From assembly GCF_002303925.1 (NCBI RefSeq), contig NZ_MRCS01000040.1, positions 1 through 64,000 of the forward strand: a stretch of 64,000 nt of DNA, read 5' to 3'. The notes beneath the pieces are model-generated. The model did not search any database and was not told the origin of the DNA. It saw only the letters and a list, made by a program, of their open reading frames with translations. Below, piece by piece: positions 42,454 through 52,000 of the stretch. This DNA comes from Pseudomonas sp. ACN8 (lineage in GTDB: Bacteria; Pseudomonadota; Gammaproteobacteria; Pseudomonadales; Pseudomonadaceae). The translations under genes and the position numbers were made by a program. Numbering within the stretch: position 1 is the stretch's first letter; every line of letters starts with the position of its first letter.

Positions 42454-43194
42454 ATGAGCCCAACGTTCGACGTCGTGGAACTCGCCACGACCTATGCCAA
42501 CAAGTCCGCCCAGGACATTCTCAAACTCGCTTTTGCCGAGTTCGGCGATGACCTGTGGATATCTTTCAGCGGCGCCGAAGACGTAGTGCTGGTGGACATG
42601 GCCTGGAAGCTGAACAAGAACGTCAAGGTGTTCAGCCTCGACACCGGCCGCCTGCACCCCGAGACCTACCGCTTCATCGATCAGGTGCGCGAGCACTACA
42701 AGATCGACATCGAACTGGTGTCGCCGGACCACACGAAACTTGAACCGTTCGTTAAGGAAAAAGGCCTGTTCAGTTTCTACAAGGACGGTCATGGCGAATG
42801 CTGCGGCATCCGCAAGATCGAACCGCTGCGCCGCAAGCTGTCAGGCGTGAAGGCCTGGGCCACCGGCCAGCGCCGGGACCAGAGCCCCGGCACCCGCAGC
42901 GCCGTCGCGGTGATGGAAATCGACACCGCGTTCTCCACCCCGGAACGCACCCTGTACAAGTTCAACCCGCTGGCACAAATGACCAGCGAAGAGATCTGGG
43001 GCTACATCCGCATGCTGGAGCTGCCGTACAACAGCCTGCACGAACGCGGTTTCATCAGCATCGGCTGCGAACCCTGCACCCGCCCGGTACTGCCGAACCA
43101 GCACGAGCGCGAAGGCCGCTGGTGGTGGGAAGAAGCGACGCAGAAGGAATGCGGGCTGCATGCGGGGAATATCATTAGCAAATCGAAAGCGTAA
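42454..43194 (+). CDS. cysH: adenylyl-sulfate (APS) reductase, [4Fe-4S] type
   Basis: 246 residues. The cluster cysteines are Cys116-Cys117 (GECCGIRK) and Cys205-x2-Cys208 (GCEPCTRP); catalytic Cys233 lies in KECGLH. ISFSGAEDVVLVDMA is the PP-loop nucleotide site. The two cysteine pairs identify it as an APS reductase rather than a PAPS-specific enzyme. It makes sulfite for cysteine synthesis. An AGGAAG ribosome site lies nine bases before the ATG. Confidence 0.96.
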   Translation: MSPTFDVVELATTYANKSAQDILKLAFAEFGDDLWISFSGAEDVVLVDMAWKLNKNVKVFSLDTGRLHPETYRFIDQVREHYKIDIELVSPDHTKLEPFVKEKGLFSFYKDGHGECCGIRKIEPLRRKLSGVKAWATGQRRDQSPGTRSAVAVMEIDTAFSTPERTLYKFNPLAQMTSEEIWGYIRMLELPYNSLHERGFISIGCEPCTRPVLPNQHEREGRWWWEEATQKECGLHAGNIISKSKA

Positions 43195-43195
43195 A

Positions 43196-43301
43196 CCCCG
43201 CGTTATCGTTGACGACCTCGCGATGAACCCGAGAACGCAGCCGGGTATCAGGCACCCCGCGTTATCGTTGACGACCATCGCGAGCAGGCTCGCTCCTACA
43301 G
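43196..43301. repeat. 22-bp direct repeat with one REP element
   Basis: CCCCGCGTTATCGTTGACGACC occurs at 43196 and again at 43255, 59 bp apart; the second copy runs straight into a full REP unit (43275-43301), while the first runs into a truncated one (CTCGCGATGAACCC). This looks like a partly deleted or duplicated REPIN. Confidence 0.8.
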
Positions 43302-43760
43302 TGTTATCTGCAGCTTCAAAAAATGTGTACACAGGAATGTCACCATCAGTGCCATTTATGTGTGCACTTTTTGTTTCCGCGCCCCCAAAAGTTACATCCC
43401 TCCGCTTGCCTGGCGCCGCCACTCCCTCCTGAATCCCCTCCGGAAAATAAATACCTGATCAAACAGTCAATTTATATTGATTGCTTTTCAGTAACTTGGC
43501 GAAAAGCCATAACAAAAAGAAATGAGCAATGCCTTTCATAGAACTTCCGACTGGCATGGATCTGGCTTAAGTGCATACATGTTTTGTATACAATAAAATC
43601 AAAACATACACACACTTTAGATCCGCAAGCCTGAAGCGCCCTATCCCGTACAGGCTGCAGATGCCCCGTAACCAATGATATTCGCCACCCGCGACGAAGA
43701 TTTGTCGAGCCAACGCTCATGCACAGTCATCGCGGCGTCGAGCATCAGGAGCCTGCCGGA
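43302..43760. other. AT-rich regulatory region before the NCS1 transporter gene
   Basis: About 460 bp with no credible gene and clearly lower GC than the surroundings (e.g. around 43440-43620). It contains the TTGTATACAA palindrome at 43584 and otherwise nothing I can name. A short open frame on the minus strand (43472-43720) has no ribosome site. Confidence 0.5.
43584..43593. promoter_or_regulatory. TTGTATACAA palindrome, probable regulator site
   Basis: A perfect 10-bp palindrome of the kind bound by GntR/FCD (VanR-like) dimers, 167 bp before the transporter start in an AT-rich background. No GntR gene lies next to it, so the regulator would act in trans. Confidence 0.45.
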
Positions 43761-45302
43761 ATGCGTACTAGTCTCTCCAATAACAACATCGCGCTGGATC
43801 TACCCTCCTCCCATTCCACCCACACCGCCGACAATCAGGCGCATCACGCCCCCGTGGTGCTCAGCCCCCGATTGCACAACAAGGACCTGGCGCCGACCAA
43901 GGCCGAAGGTCGGCGCTGGGGCCGCTACAGCATCTTTGCCCTGTGGACCAACGACGTGCACAACATTGCCAACTACTCGTTTGCCATCGGTCTGTACGCT
44001 TTGGGTCTGGGTGGCTGGCAGATTCTCCTGTCCCTGGGGATCGGCGCGGCGCTGGTTTACTTCTTCATGAACCTGTCTGGCTACATGGGCCAGAAAACCG
44101 GGGTGCCGTTTCCGGTCATCAGCCGGATCAGTTTCGGCATTCACGGTGCGCAAATTCCTGCGTTGATCCGCGCCGTTATCGCCATCGCCTGGTTCGGCAT
44201 TCAGACGTACCTTGCGTCCGTGGTCTTTCGCGTGCTGTTGACGGCGGTCCATCCCGGCTTCGCCGACTACGACCACGACTCGATCCTCGGCCTGTCGACC
44301 CTGGGCTGGGTGTGTTTCGTCGCGATCTGGTTCGTGCAACTGGCGATCCTTGCCTATGGCATGGAGATGGTGCGGCGCTACGAGGCATTTGCCGGCCCGG
44401 TGATTCTGCTGACCGTTGCCGCCCTTGCCGCGTGGATGTACACCCAGGCCGATGCGACCATCGCCTGGTCGATCCGCGAACCGCTGACTGGCGGTGAGAT
44501 GTGGCGCAACATCTTTGCCGGTGGCGCGTTGTGGCTGGCGATCTACGGCACCTTGATCCTCAACTTCTGCGACTTCGCCCGCTCTTCGCCGTGCCGCAAG
44601 ACCATCAAGGTCGGAAATTTCTGGGGCTTGCCGGTGAATATCCTGGTGTTCGCCAGCATCACCGTCCTGCTGTGCGGCGCGCAATTTCAGATCAATGGCC
44701 GGATCATCGAAAGCCCGACCGAAATCATCGCCTCGATCCCCAATACCTTCTTCCTGGTGCTCGGCTGCCTGGCGTTCCTGATCGTCACCGTGGCAGTGAA
44801 CATCATGGCCAACTTCGTCGCCCCGGCGTTCGTGCTCAGCAACCTGGCGCCCAAGTACCTGACCTTCCGCCGCGCCGGGCTGATCAGCGCGACCATCGCC
44901 GTGCTGATCCTGCCGTGGAACCTCTACAACAGCCCGCTGGTGATCGTGTATTTCCTGTCCGGCCTCGGTGCCCTGCTCGGCCCGTTGTACGGGGTGATCA
45001 TGGTCGACTACTGGCTGGTGCGAAAAGGCCGGGTCAACGTGCCGCAGTTGTACAGCGAAGACCCGAACGGCGCGTATTACTACAGCCGCGGGGTCAATTT
45101 GCGCGCCGTGGCGGCGTTCATTCCCGCCGCCCTCATCGCCATTGTCCTGGCCCTGGTGCCGGGTTTCCACAGCGTATCGCCGTTCTCCTGGCTGATGGGT
45201 GCCGGCATCGCCGGGATGCTCTACCTGATCATCGCCAAGCGCCAACCGCTCTACACCGATGTCAGCGGCGAAGCCATCGCGGTCGACAACGTCAGCCACT
45301 GA
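43761..45302 (+). CDS. NCS1-family nucleobase/allantoin/hydantoin transporter
   Basis: 513 residues from MRTSLSNNN; 14 further codons are open upstream. Twelve TM helices with the NCS1 pattern: NDVHNIANYSFAIGLYALGLGGWQILLSLGIGAALVYFF-like TM1-2, GVPFPVISRISFGIHGAQIPALIRAVIAIAWFGIQTYLAS-like TM3-4, and DYWLVRKGRVNVPQLYSEDPNGAYYY near the C terminus. It imports a uracil-, allantoin- or hydantoin-like ring compound with a cation. It is 56 bp upstream of the racemase-family gene and probably co-transcribed. Confidence 0.9.
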   Translation: MRTSLSNNNIALDLPSSHSTHTADNQAHHAPVVLSPRLHNKDLAPTKAEGRRWGRYSIFALWTNDVHNIANYSFAIGLYALGLGGWQILLSLGIGAALVYFFMNLSGYMGQKTGVPFPVISRISFGIHGAQIPALIRAVIAIAWFGIQTYLASVVFRVLLTAVHPGFADYDHDSILGLSTLGWVCFVAIWFVQLAILAYGMEMVRRYEAFAGPVILLTVAALAAWMYTQADATIAWSIREPLTGGEMWRNIFAGGALWLAIYGTLILNFCDFARSSPCRKTIKVGNFWGLPVNILVFASITVLLCGAQFQINGRIIESPTEIIASIPNTFFLVLGCLAFLIVTVAVNIMANFVAPAFVLSNLAPKYLTFRRAGLISATIAVLILPWNLYNSPLVIVYFLSGLGALLGPLYGVIMVDYWLVRKGRVNVPQLYSEDPNGAYYYSRGVNLRAVAAFIPAALIAIVLALVPGFHSVSPFSWLMGAGIAGMLYLIIAKRQPLYTDVSGEAIAVDNVSH

Positions 45303-45358
45303 TCCTGTCGCGGCCCGCCGTTGTCGGGCCGCAGAACCAACTGCAATAAGGACTCCCC

Positions 45359-46087
45359 ATGCGCATTCTCGTGGTCAACGTCAACACCACCGAATCCATC
45401 ACCCAGGCCATCGCCCGCTCGGCGCAGGCCGTCGCGTCGCCCGGCACGGAAATCGTCGGCCTCACCCCGTACTTCGGCGCCGACTCCATCGAAGGCAATT
45501 TCGAAAGTTACCTGGCGGCCATCGCGGTCATGGACCGGGTGATGTCCTACGACCAGCCGTTCGACGCCGTGATCCAGGCCGGCTACGGCGAACACGGCCG
45601 TGAAGGCTTGCAGGAACTGCTCAATGTGCCGGTGGTGGACATCACCGATGCCGCCGCCAGCACGGCAATGTTTCTCGGTCACGCCTATTCCGTGGTCACC
45701 ACCCTCGACCGCACCGTGCCGCTGATCGAAGATCGCCTCAAGCTCTCCGGCCTCTGGGACCGTTGCGCCTCGGTACGGGCCAGTGGTTTGGCCGTGCTGG
45801 AACTGGAACACGAACCGCAGCGCGCACTGGAGGCCATCGTGCATCAGGCCGAACTGGCGGTGACCCGGGACAAGGCCGAAGTGATTTGCCTGGGCTGCGG
45901 CGGCATGGCCGGGCTGGACGAGCAGATTCGCCGGCGTACCGGGGTACCGGTGGTGGACGGCGTGACGGCGGCAGTGACCATTGCCGAATCATTGGTGCGA
46001 CTGGGGCTGTCGACATCGAAAGTGCGGACCTATGCGACGCCGCGGCCGAAAAACATCATTGGCTGGCCGGGGCGGTTTGCCCGGTAG
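45359..46087 (+). CDS. Asp/Glu/hydantoin racemase-family enzyme lacking the first cysteine
   Basis: 242 residues, HyuE/allantoin racemase-like. The second active-site cysteine is present (Cys180 in ICLGCGGMAGLD), but the first, normally in a GCFGDPG-like segment, is replaced (QAGYGEHG, residues 73-80). One-cysteine members with glycine at that position include arylmalonate decarboxylases, so a decarboxylase- or other one-base chemistry is possible. Pairing with an NCS1 transporter suggests a hydantoin or allantoin substrate. No hydantoinase or allantoinase lies in the window. Confidence 0.82.
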   Translation: MRILVVNVNTTESITQAIARSAQAVASPGTEIVGLTPYFGADSIEGNFESYLAAIAVMDRVMSYDQPFDAVIQAGYGEHGREGLQELLNVPVVDITDAAASTAMFLGHAYSVVTTLDRTVPLIEDRLKLSGLWDRCASVRASGLAVLELEHEPQRALEAIVHQAELAVTRDKAEVICLGCGGMAGLDEQIRRRTGVPVVDGVTAAVTIAESLVRLGLSTSKVRTYATPRPKNIIGWPGRFAR

Positions 46088-46100
46088 ACCGCGTTATCGT

Positions 46101-46176
46101 TCATCGCGAGCAGGCTCGCTCCCACAGGGAATTTGCTTGCGTCGCAAATCCAGTGTTGGGAGCCTGCTCGCGATGG
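46101..46176. repeat. REPIN with a deleted right arm
   Basis: The left unit (46102-46126) is complete; the right unit (46154-46176) reads TGTTGGGAGCCTGCTCGCGATGG and has lost the GCGAGC half, so its hairpin is broken. Confidence 0.85.
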
Positions 46177-46200
46177 CCGCACCCCGGTTTCAAGACTTGC

Positions 46201-47124
46201 TCAAACAGCACTAAACCTCTGCCCCAACCCCCGCTCGGCAAACTGCTCAATGACGAATTCCACAAACGCCCGGGTCTTGCCAGGCAGCAGTTTGTGTTCG
46301 GCGTAATAGATGGAAATATTGCCATCGTCGACATACCAGTCCGGCAACACCCTCTGCAACGTCCCCGCCTCCAGATAGCCCACGGCAAACGGCATGCTCA
46401 CCAGCGCAATGCCCAGGCCCTGGGTGGCCGTGGCGCAAGCGGCCTCCGAGTCGCTCAGGGTCATCCGCGTCTTGAGGGCCAACGAACTGTGTTGCTGGGT
46501 GCGACTGGTCAATTGCCAGGAGCGCACGCGACCGGTCTGCGGCGAGCGAATGAGGATGCCGTCGTGCTGCTTGAGATCATCGGGCTCGAGGATCGCTTCG
46601 TGCGCCGCCAGGTAACCCGCAGAGGCTACCAACACGCGATGGGCTGGCGTCAGCTTGCGTGCCACCACCCCTTGAGGCAGTTCGAATCCGCCACCGATCG
46701 CGGCATCGAAACCCTGGCCGATCAGGTCGACCTGACGGTTGTCGAAATGCCAGTCCGGATTGATCGCCGGAAAACGCCGCAAGAACTCCCCGAGCAGCGG
46801 CACGATATACAAGCGTCCGAACACCGTGCCCATGCTGACCTTCAAGGTGCCTGCCGGGCGTCCCTCGGCGCTGGCGAGATTAGCCACGGCATTCTGGATG
46901 GTGTGCAGACTGGCACTGACTTCACCAAGGAAAAGTTGACCGGCCTCCGTCAGGGTCAGGCTGCGAGTGCTGCGCTGGAACAATCTGACGCCCAGGCGCG
47001 CCTCGAGTTTGGCAACGCTCTTGCCCACCGCCGCCGGTGTCAGGCTCAAGCGACGCGCCGCTTCGGCAAAGCTGCCGACCTCGGCACTGCGCACAAAGCA
47101 TTCGATACTGCTGAAGGTTTCCAT
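46201..47124 (-). CDS. LysR-family transcriptional regulator
   Basis: 307 residues from METFSSIECFV. The N-terminal helix-turn-helix (SFAEAARRLSLTPAAVGKSVAKLEARLG) is followed by a substrate-binding domain. Divergent from the SDR gene across a 124-bp gap that contains a direct repeat (47144-47180), so it probably regulates that gene. It resembles the CrgA/AaeR-like group by length and domain order. Confidence 0.9.
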   Translation of the reverse strand: METFSSIECFVRSAEVGSFAEAARRLSLTPAAVGKSVAKLEARLGVRLFQRSTRSLTLTEAGQLFLGEVSASLHTIQNAVANLASAEGRPAGTLKVSMGTVFGRLYIVPLLGEFLRRFPAINPDWHFDNRQVDLIGQGFDAAIGGGFELPQGVVARKLTPAHRVLVASAGYLAAHEAILEPDDLKQHDGILIRSPQTGRVRSWQLTSRTQQHSSLALKTRMTLSDSEAACATATQGLGIALVSMPFAVGYLEAGTLQRVLPDWYVDDGNISIYYAEHKLLPGKTRAFVEFVIEQFAERGLGQRFSAV

Positions 47125-47143
47125 AGGCGCCACTATAAACTTT

Positions 47144-47180
47144 TGGTTTACACAGACTATCGCAATTATGGTCTACACAG
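47144..47180. promoter_or_regulatory. direct repeat in the LysR/SDR intergenic region
   Basis: TGGTTTACACAG (47144-47155) and TGGTCTACACAG (47169-47180) match at 11 of 12 bases and are 25 bp apart, i.e. on a similar face of the helix after two to two and a half turns. This is a plausible LysR-type binding region for both divergent promoters. Confidence 0.5.
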
Positions 47181-47248
47181 CAGGTAATCCTGAATCGATA
47201 CTAGGCTCCATCAACCGGGACATCTCGCCTCGGGACTTGGAGATCGAC

Positions 47249-47995
47249 ATGACTACTCAGAACCTCAGCGGCAAAGTGGCATTGATTCAAGGTGGTTCCC
47301 GCGGTATCGGCGCCGCCATCGTCAAGCGCTTGGCCGCTGAAGGCGCGACCGTTGCCTTCACTTACGTCAGCTCCACGGCCAAGGCCGAAGAACTGCAAGA
47401 CAGCATCATCGCCAAGGGCGGCAAGGCCCTGGCCATCAAGGCCGACAGCGCCGACGCCGACGCCATCCGCGGTGCCGTGTCCACCACGGTAGAAGCCTTC
47501 GGTCGCCTGGATATCCTGGTCAATAATGCCGGCGTACTGGCGGTCGCACCGCTGGCCGAGTTCAAACTCGAAGACTTCGACCAGACCCTGGCCATCAACG
47601 TGCGCAGCGTGTTCATCGCCACCCAGGCCGCCGCCAGGCACATGACCGAAGGCGGTCGCATCATCAACATCGGCAGCACCAATGCCGACCGCATGCCCTT
47701 CGCCGGTGGCGGCCCGTACGCCATGAGCAAGTCGGCGCTGGTCGGCCTGACCAAAGGCCTGGCCCGTGATCTCGGCCCGCAAGGCATCACTATCAATAAC
47801 GTGCAACCGGGCCCGGTCGACACCGACATGAACCCGGCCCACGGTGACTTTGCGGAAAGCCTGATCCCGTTGATGGCCGTGGGCCGTTACGGCAAGGCCG
47901 AAGAGATCGCCAGTTTCGTCGCCTACCTCGTCAGCCCTGAAGCGGGCTACATCACTGGAGCCAGCCTGACCATCGACGGTGGTTTCGGCGCCTGA
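47249..47995 (+). CDS. short-chain dehydrogenase/reductase
   Basis: 248 residues from MTTQNLSGKVAL with GGAGATCGAC ahead. Classical SDR: cofactor motif GGSRGIGAAIVKRLA (TGxxxGxG variant with Q-G-G), NNAG, the catalytic Ser (NIGSTNADR) and YAMSK (YxxxK), then NNVQPGPVDTDMNP. NAD(P) preference is not obvious; Ser-Thr after the second strand suggests NADPH. The substrate is unknown. It is controlled probably by the divergent LysR protein. Confidence 0.92.
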   Translation: MTTQNLSGKVALIQGGSRGIGAAIVKRLAAEGATVAFTYVSSTAKAEELQDSIIAKGGKALAIKADSADADAIRGAVSTTVEAFGRLDILVNNAGVLAVAPLAEFKLEDFDQTLAINVRSVFIATQAAARHMTEGGRIINIGSTNADRMPFAGGGPYAMSKSALVGLTKGLARDLGPQGITINNVQPGPVDTDMNPAHGDFAESLIPLMAVGRYGKAEEIASFVAYLVSPEAGYITGASLTIDGGFGA

Positions 47996-48018
47996 TTCGT
48001 ATCTGCCAACTGCAATAA

Positions 48019-48108
48019 CTGTGGGAGCGAGCCTGCTCGCGAAGAGGGAGTATCAGACACCTTGATGTTGTCTGAAACACCGCCTTCGCGAGCAGGCTCG
48101 CTCCCACA
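48019..48108. repeat. REPIN
   Basis: Arms 48020-48045 and 48083-48107 with the TGTGGGAG tail. The spacer contains a near-inverted TCAGACACC/GTCTGAAACACC pair that extends the hairpin. Confidence 0.9.
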
Positions 48109-48134
48109 TTGGCCAGAGTCGAGCCGTCTTTTTG

Positions 48135-48830
48135 CTAGGTCCACTCAAGCGCCGGCAAACCAAAAGCACTCGGCACAAACGCCTTCAGCGTACGAAGAAT
48201 GCCATCGGCATGTGCGTACCTGGCGTCGGCCATTGCCGCATCCGGAATTGCAATCGCCGTCATCCCCGCCGCTTTCGCCGCGGTGACACCGAAAGGCGAA
48301 TCCTCGAACACCAGGCAATCTTCGGGTGCAACACCCAGGCGCCGCGCCGCCGTCAGGAAAATATCCGGTGCCGGTTTGGCCGCGCCCACCTCGGGGTCAT
48401 CGGCGGTGACGATGAAGTCGAACAGGGCGAACCAGTCGCGGTGCAAGGTGGTTTTCTGGCCGAACGACTGACTCGACGAACTGGTGCCCACGGCAATGGG
48501 AATGTTGTTGGCCTTCAGATGCCGTACCAGTTCCTGTGCGCCGGGCATTGCCTGTGCTGTAGGAAAACGCTCGCGCATCAGCGGCTCGCGGATCACCAGA
48601 AATTCTTGCGCCGTAATCGGCAAGTCCAGCGCTTCAACCACATAGCGCGCCAGATCGCCTGCGCCCCGGCCAATGATGTTCTGTTTGATGCTCCAGTCGA
48701 ACGTCCGGCCGTAACGCGCGGCGATGATGGACGTGACTTCGGTGTAAATGCCCTCTGTATCCAGCAACAAGCCGTCCATATCGAAAATCACGGCCTTGAT
48801 CGGGCCGATTGCTTTCAGTGGTGCATTCAT
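48135..48830 (-). CDS. HAD-IA phosphatase/phosphomutase-like hydrolase
   Basis: 231 residues. Motif I is FDMDGLLLDTEG, motif II GTSSSSQSF, the conserved Lys lies in GAAKPAPDIF, and motif IV is FEDSPFGVTAAKAAGM. The cap domain of four helices puts it with beta-phosphoglucomutase and pseudouridine-5'-phosphatase or 2-deoxyglucose-6-phosphatase relatives. The substrate is not predictable. It stands alone. Confidence 0.9.
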   Translation of the reverse strand: MNAPLKAIGPIKAVIFDMDGLLLDTEGIYTEVTSIIAARYGRTFDWSIKQNIIGRGAGDLARYVVEALDLPITAQEFLVIREPLMRERFPTAQAMPGAQELVRHLKANNIPIAVGTSSSSQSFGQKTTLHRDWFALFDFIVTADDPEVGAAKPAPDIFLTAARRLGVAPEDCLVFEDSPFGVTAAKAAGMTAIAIPDAAMADARYAHADGILRTLKAFVPSAFGLPALEWT

Positions 48831-49077
48831 CGCATCTGATCCGTTTTCTAAGTCATCCCGGGCAGCTCAGGTACGGCCGATGCCCCATGGATTAAAGGAT
48901 TCAGCAGCATAGCGAGCGCCACCGGTCCAGAGCAATGATCAAATCCCAATCGACGCCGAATGGCCCTCCGCGATTTAGCGAATCGCCCTACAGCAAGCGC
49001 CACCTTTCCCGACTTCTTTCCTCGCTGATCCCCCGCAGAGTTTCGCGCTCCATACTCCGCCAAGCGAAAGACAGCAG

Positions 49078-52000
49078 ATGTTCGATCCCCAAGAGGTATT
49101 GGCATGCCCCGCCAGCGGTCCCCTGACACTTCGCTCCGGTAGGCAGGAACGCCGCGAGGACGCCTCCAGGAAAGCGAAAAACCCCAACGACGACAGCGCC
49201 GACACCGTCGAGCGAACCGCCACCCACAACGGCCCGGTGTCGATGGTTACCGGCGAAGGATTGCTGTCCCTCACCGACGGCACCCTCGACGGGATCCTGC
49301 CCTTCGATTTCACCCGCCTCTATCGCACCAGTGCCGTTGAAATCGACAGCGGCCTCGGTTTTGGCTGGAGCCATTCACTGTCCCAGCACCTGGAACTCCA
49401 CGGCGATAAGGTACTGTGGATCGACCCCGAAAACCGCCGCACACCCTTTCCCCGCCCGACGGCGACGCGGCCGGTGCTCCACAACAGCCTGTCGCGGGCG
49501 GCGATTTACCTCGGCGAGAAGCCGGACGAACTGATCCTTTCCCCGGCCGGCGACCGCGCGCGGTTCTACCACTTTCATGACGGCCGGCTCAGCGCGATCA
49601 GCGACGCCTACGGCAACCGCCTGACAGTAGAGCGGGACCGCTGTGACCGGATCCAACGCCTGGACAACGGCGCCGACCGCGCCTTATTGCTGCGTTACGA
49701 CCTCAAGCACCTGGTGGCCGTCGACTATCAGGTGTTTCAGCGCGGCGATCCCGAGACGAACACCTGGCGCACCGAACAGACACTGGTCAGCTACCGCTAC
49801 GACGCCCGCCAGCGCTTGATCGAGGCAACCAACGCCGCGGGTGAAAGCGAGCGCTATGACTACGACGAGCAGCACGTCATCCTGCAACGGCAACTGGCTG
49901 GTGGCGCGAGTTTTTTCTGGGCGTGGGAACGCTCCGGCAAGGCAGCCCGCTGCATCCATCATTGGGCCTCGTTTACCCAAATGGAGGCGCGTTACGCCTA
50001 CGACGATCAAGGCCGCCTGATCGCTGAGCAGGACGCCCTCGGCGCCGTCACCGGATACCAATATGACAAAGTCGGTCGGCTGGTTACGCTGCTTGCGCAG
50101 AATGAGGCGCCCACGTCCTGCGAGTATCGTCACGGCGTCCTGCACACCCACACGCGGGGTCAGGAGACGTGGACCTGTCAGCGCAATCTCCAGGGCGATA
50201 TCACTGCCGTTACTGATTCGGACGGGCAGATCACCCGCTATGTCTACGACCCGCAGGGGCGCTTGCTGACAATCCGATTCCCCGACCAGAGCAGTCACCG
50301 GTTTGTCTCGAACGCCTTGGGGCAACTGTTGGAGGAGACTTTGCCGGACGGTACCCAGCGCACTTTTTCCTACGATGTGCTGGGCCGGCGGATTACCGGG
50401 CAGGACGAACACGGTGCGGTCACCAGCTATGAGTGGGACGCCGTGGGTCGACTGACACGGACCACACTGCCCACCGGTGCCTGCCGTGCCTGTCGCTACA
50501 ACGCCTACGGCCAGGTCACCGCCGAAACCGACGAACTGGGACGGGTAACCCGTTACGAATACGCCGACGACCTGCACTTGGTCAGCCGTCGGATCAACCC
50601 CGACGGCAGCGCACTGAAGTACGGCTACGATCATGCGCAGCTATTGCTCACCGAGATCGAAAACGAGGTCGGCGACACCTATCGGCTGGACTACACGCCA
50701 GGCGGATTGATCCGACAGGAAACCGGCTTCGATGGCCGTCGTACCACTTATGCGTATGACGGTAATGGTCAGTTGCTGGAGAAAACCGAGTTCGGCGACG
50801 ACGGTTCGCAACTCGTCACGCAGTACCAACGCGACAGTGCCGGGCGCCTATTGCTCAAGACCCTGCCCGACGGGATCAAGGTCGAGTACCACTACGACAA
50901 CTTCGGGCGACTGGTCCGCGTCGATGACGGTCAGGACCATCCGCTGGCGTTCGAATACGACTGCCAGGGCCGGCTGATCACCGAGCATCAGGGCCGGGTC
51001 ACCCTGCGTTACGTCTACGATGCCTGCGGTCGGCTCAAGCGACTGCGCCTGCCGGACGACTGTGTCCTTGTCTACCACCATGCCAAGGGCGGCGTCCTCA
51101 CTGCCATCGATCTCAATGGCACGCGCCTGACCAGCCACCGTTTTGTCGGCGGGCGCGAACAGCAACGCCAACAGGGCCTGCTGCTCAGCGATTACGCCTA
51201 CGACGAGCAAGGCCGTTTGCAGGCCCATGCCGTCAGCCAAAAGCAACGACCGATGTACAGCCGCGAGTATGCCTACAGCGCCAAGGGCAATCTCCTGCAG
51301 ATTACCGACAGCCGTCGGGGCCAACGCCACTATCAATACGATGCACTCGATCGCCTGACCGGCGCACACCACGCCCGCGACCCGTTCGCGGAGAGCTTCA
51401 CCCATGACCCGGCCGGCAACCTGCAGATCCACGGCCGTCCGAGCCCGTTCGTGCACCAGGGCAACCGCCTGCGCCGCCATTGCAACAGCCACTACGTCTA
51501 CGACGTCTTCGGCAACCTGATCCGAGAACACCGCGGTATGCCGCCTCTGGTCACCCAATACACTTACGACAGCCAGCACCGCCTGATCAGTATCAGCACC
51601 CCGGACGGTAAAAGTGTCAGCTACCGCTACGACGCCTTCGGCCGGCGCATCCGCAAAACCGTCGACGGCCAGACCACGCAATTCTTCTGGCGAGGCGACC
51701 GGCTCATCGCGGAAAGCGCTCCCCGACACTACCGCAGTTACATTTACGAACCCGGCAGCTTCCGCCCGCTGGCGCTGCTCGACGGCAAGGGCCGGGCAGA
51801 CGTCCGCCCGTTCTACTACCAACTCGACCATCTCGGCACCCCGCAGGAACTGACCAGCTACAGTGGTGCCATCGTCTGGTCGGCGAAATACACCGCCCAC
51901 GGCAAACTCCGCGAACTGAGCCAGGGCGCCGGCGAACGATTCGAACAGCCGCTACGGTTCCAGGGGCAATACTTCGACGCCGAGAGCGGCCTGCACTACA

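Noticed and set aside
43800..45299. A 499-codon minus-strand frame opposite the NCS1 transporter
   Set aside because: Antisense shadow; the plus-strand protein has clear TM helices and family motifs.
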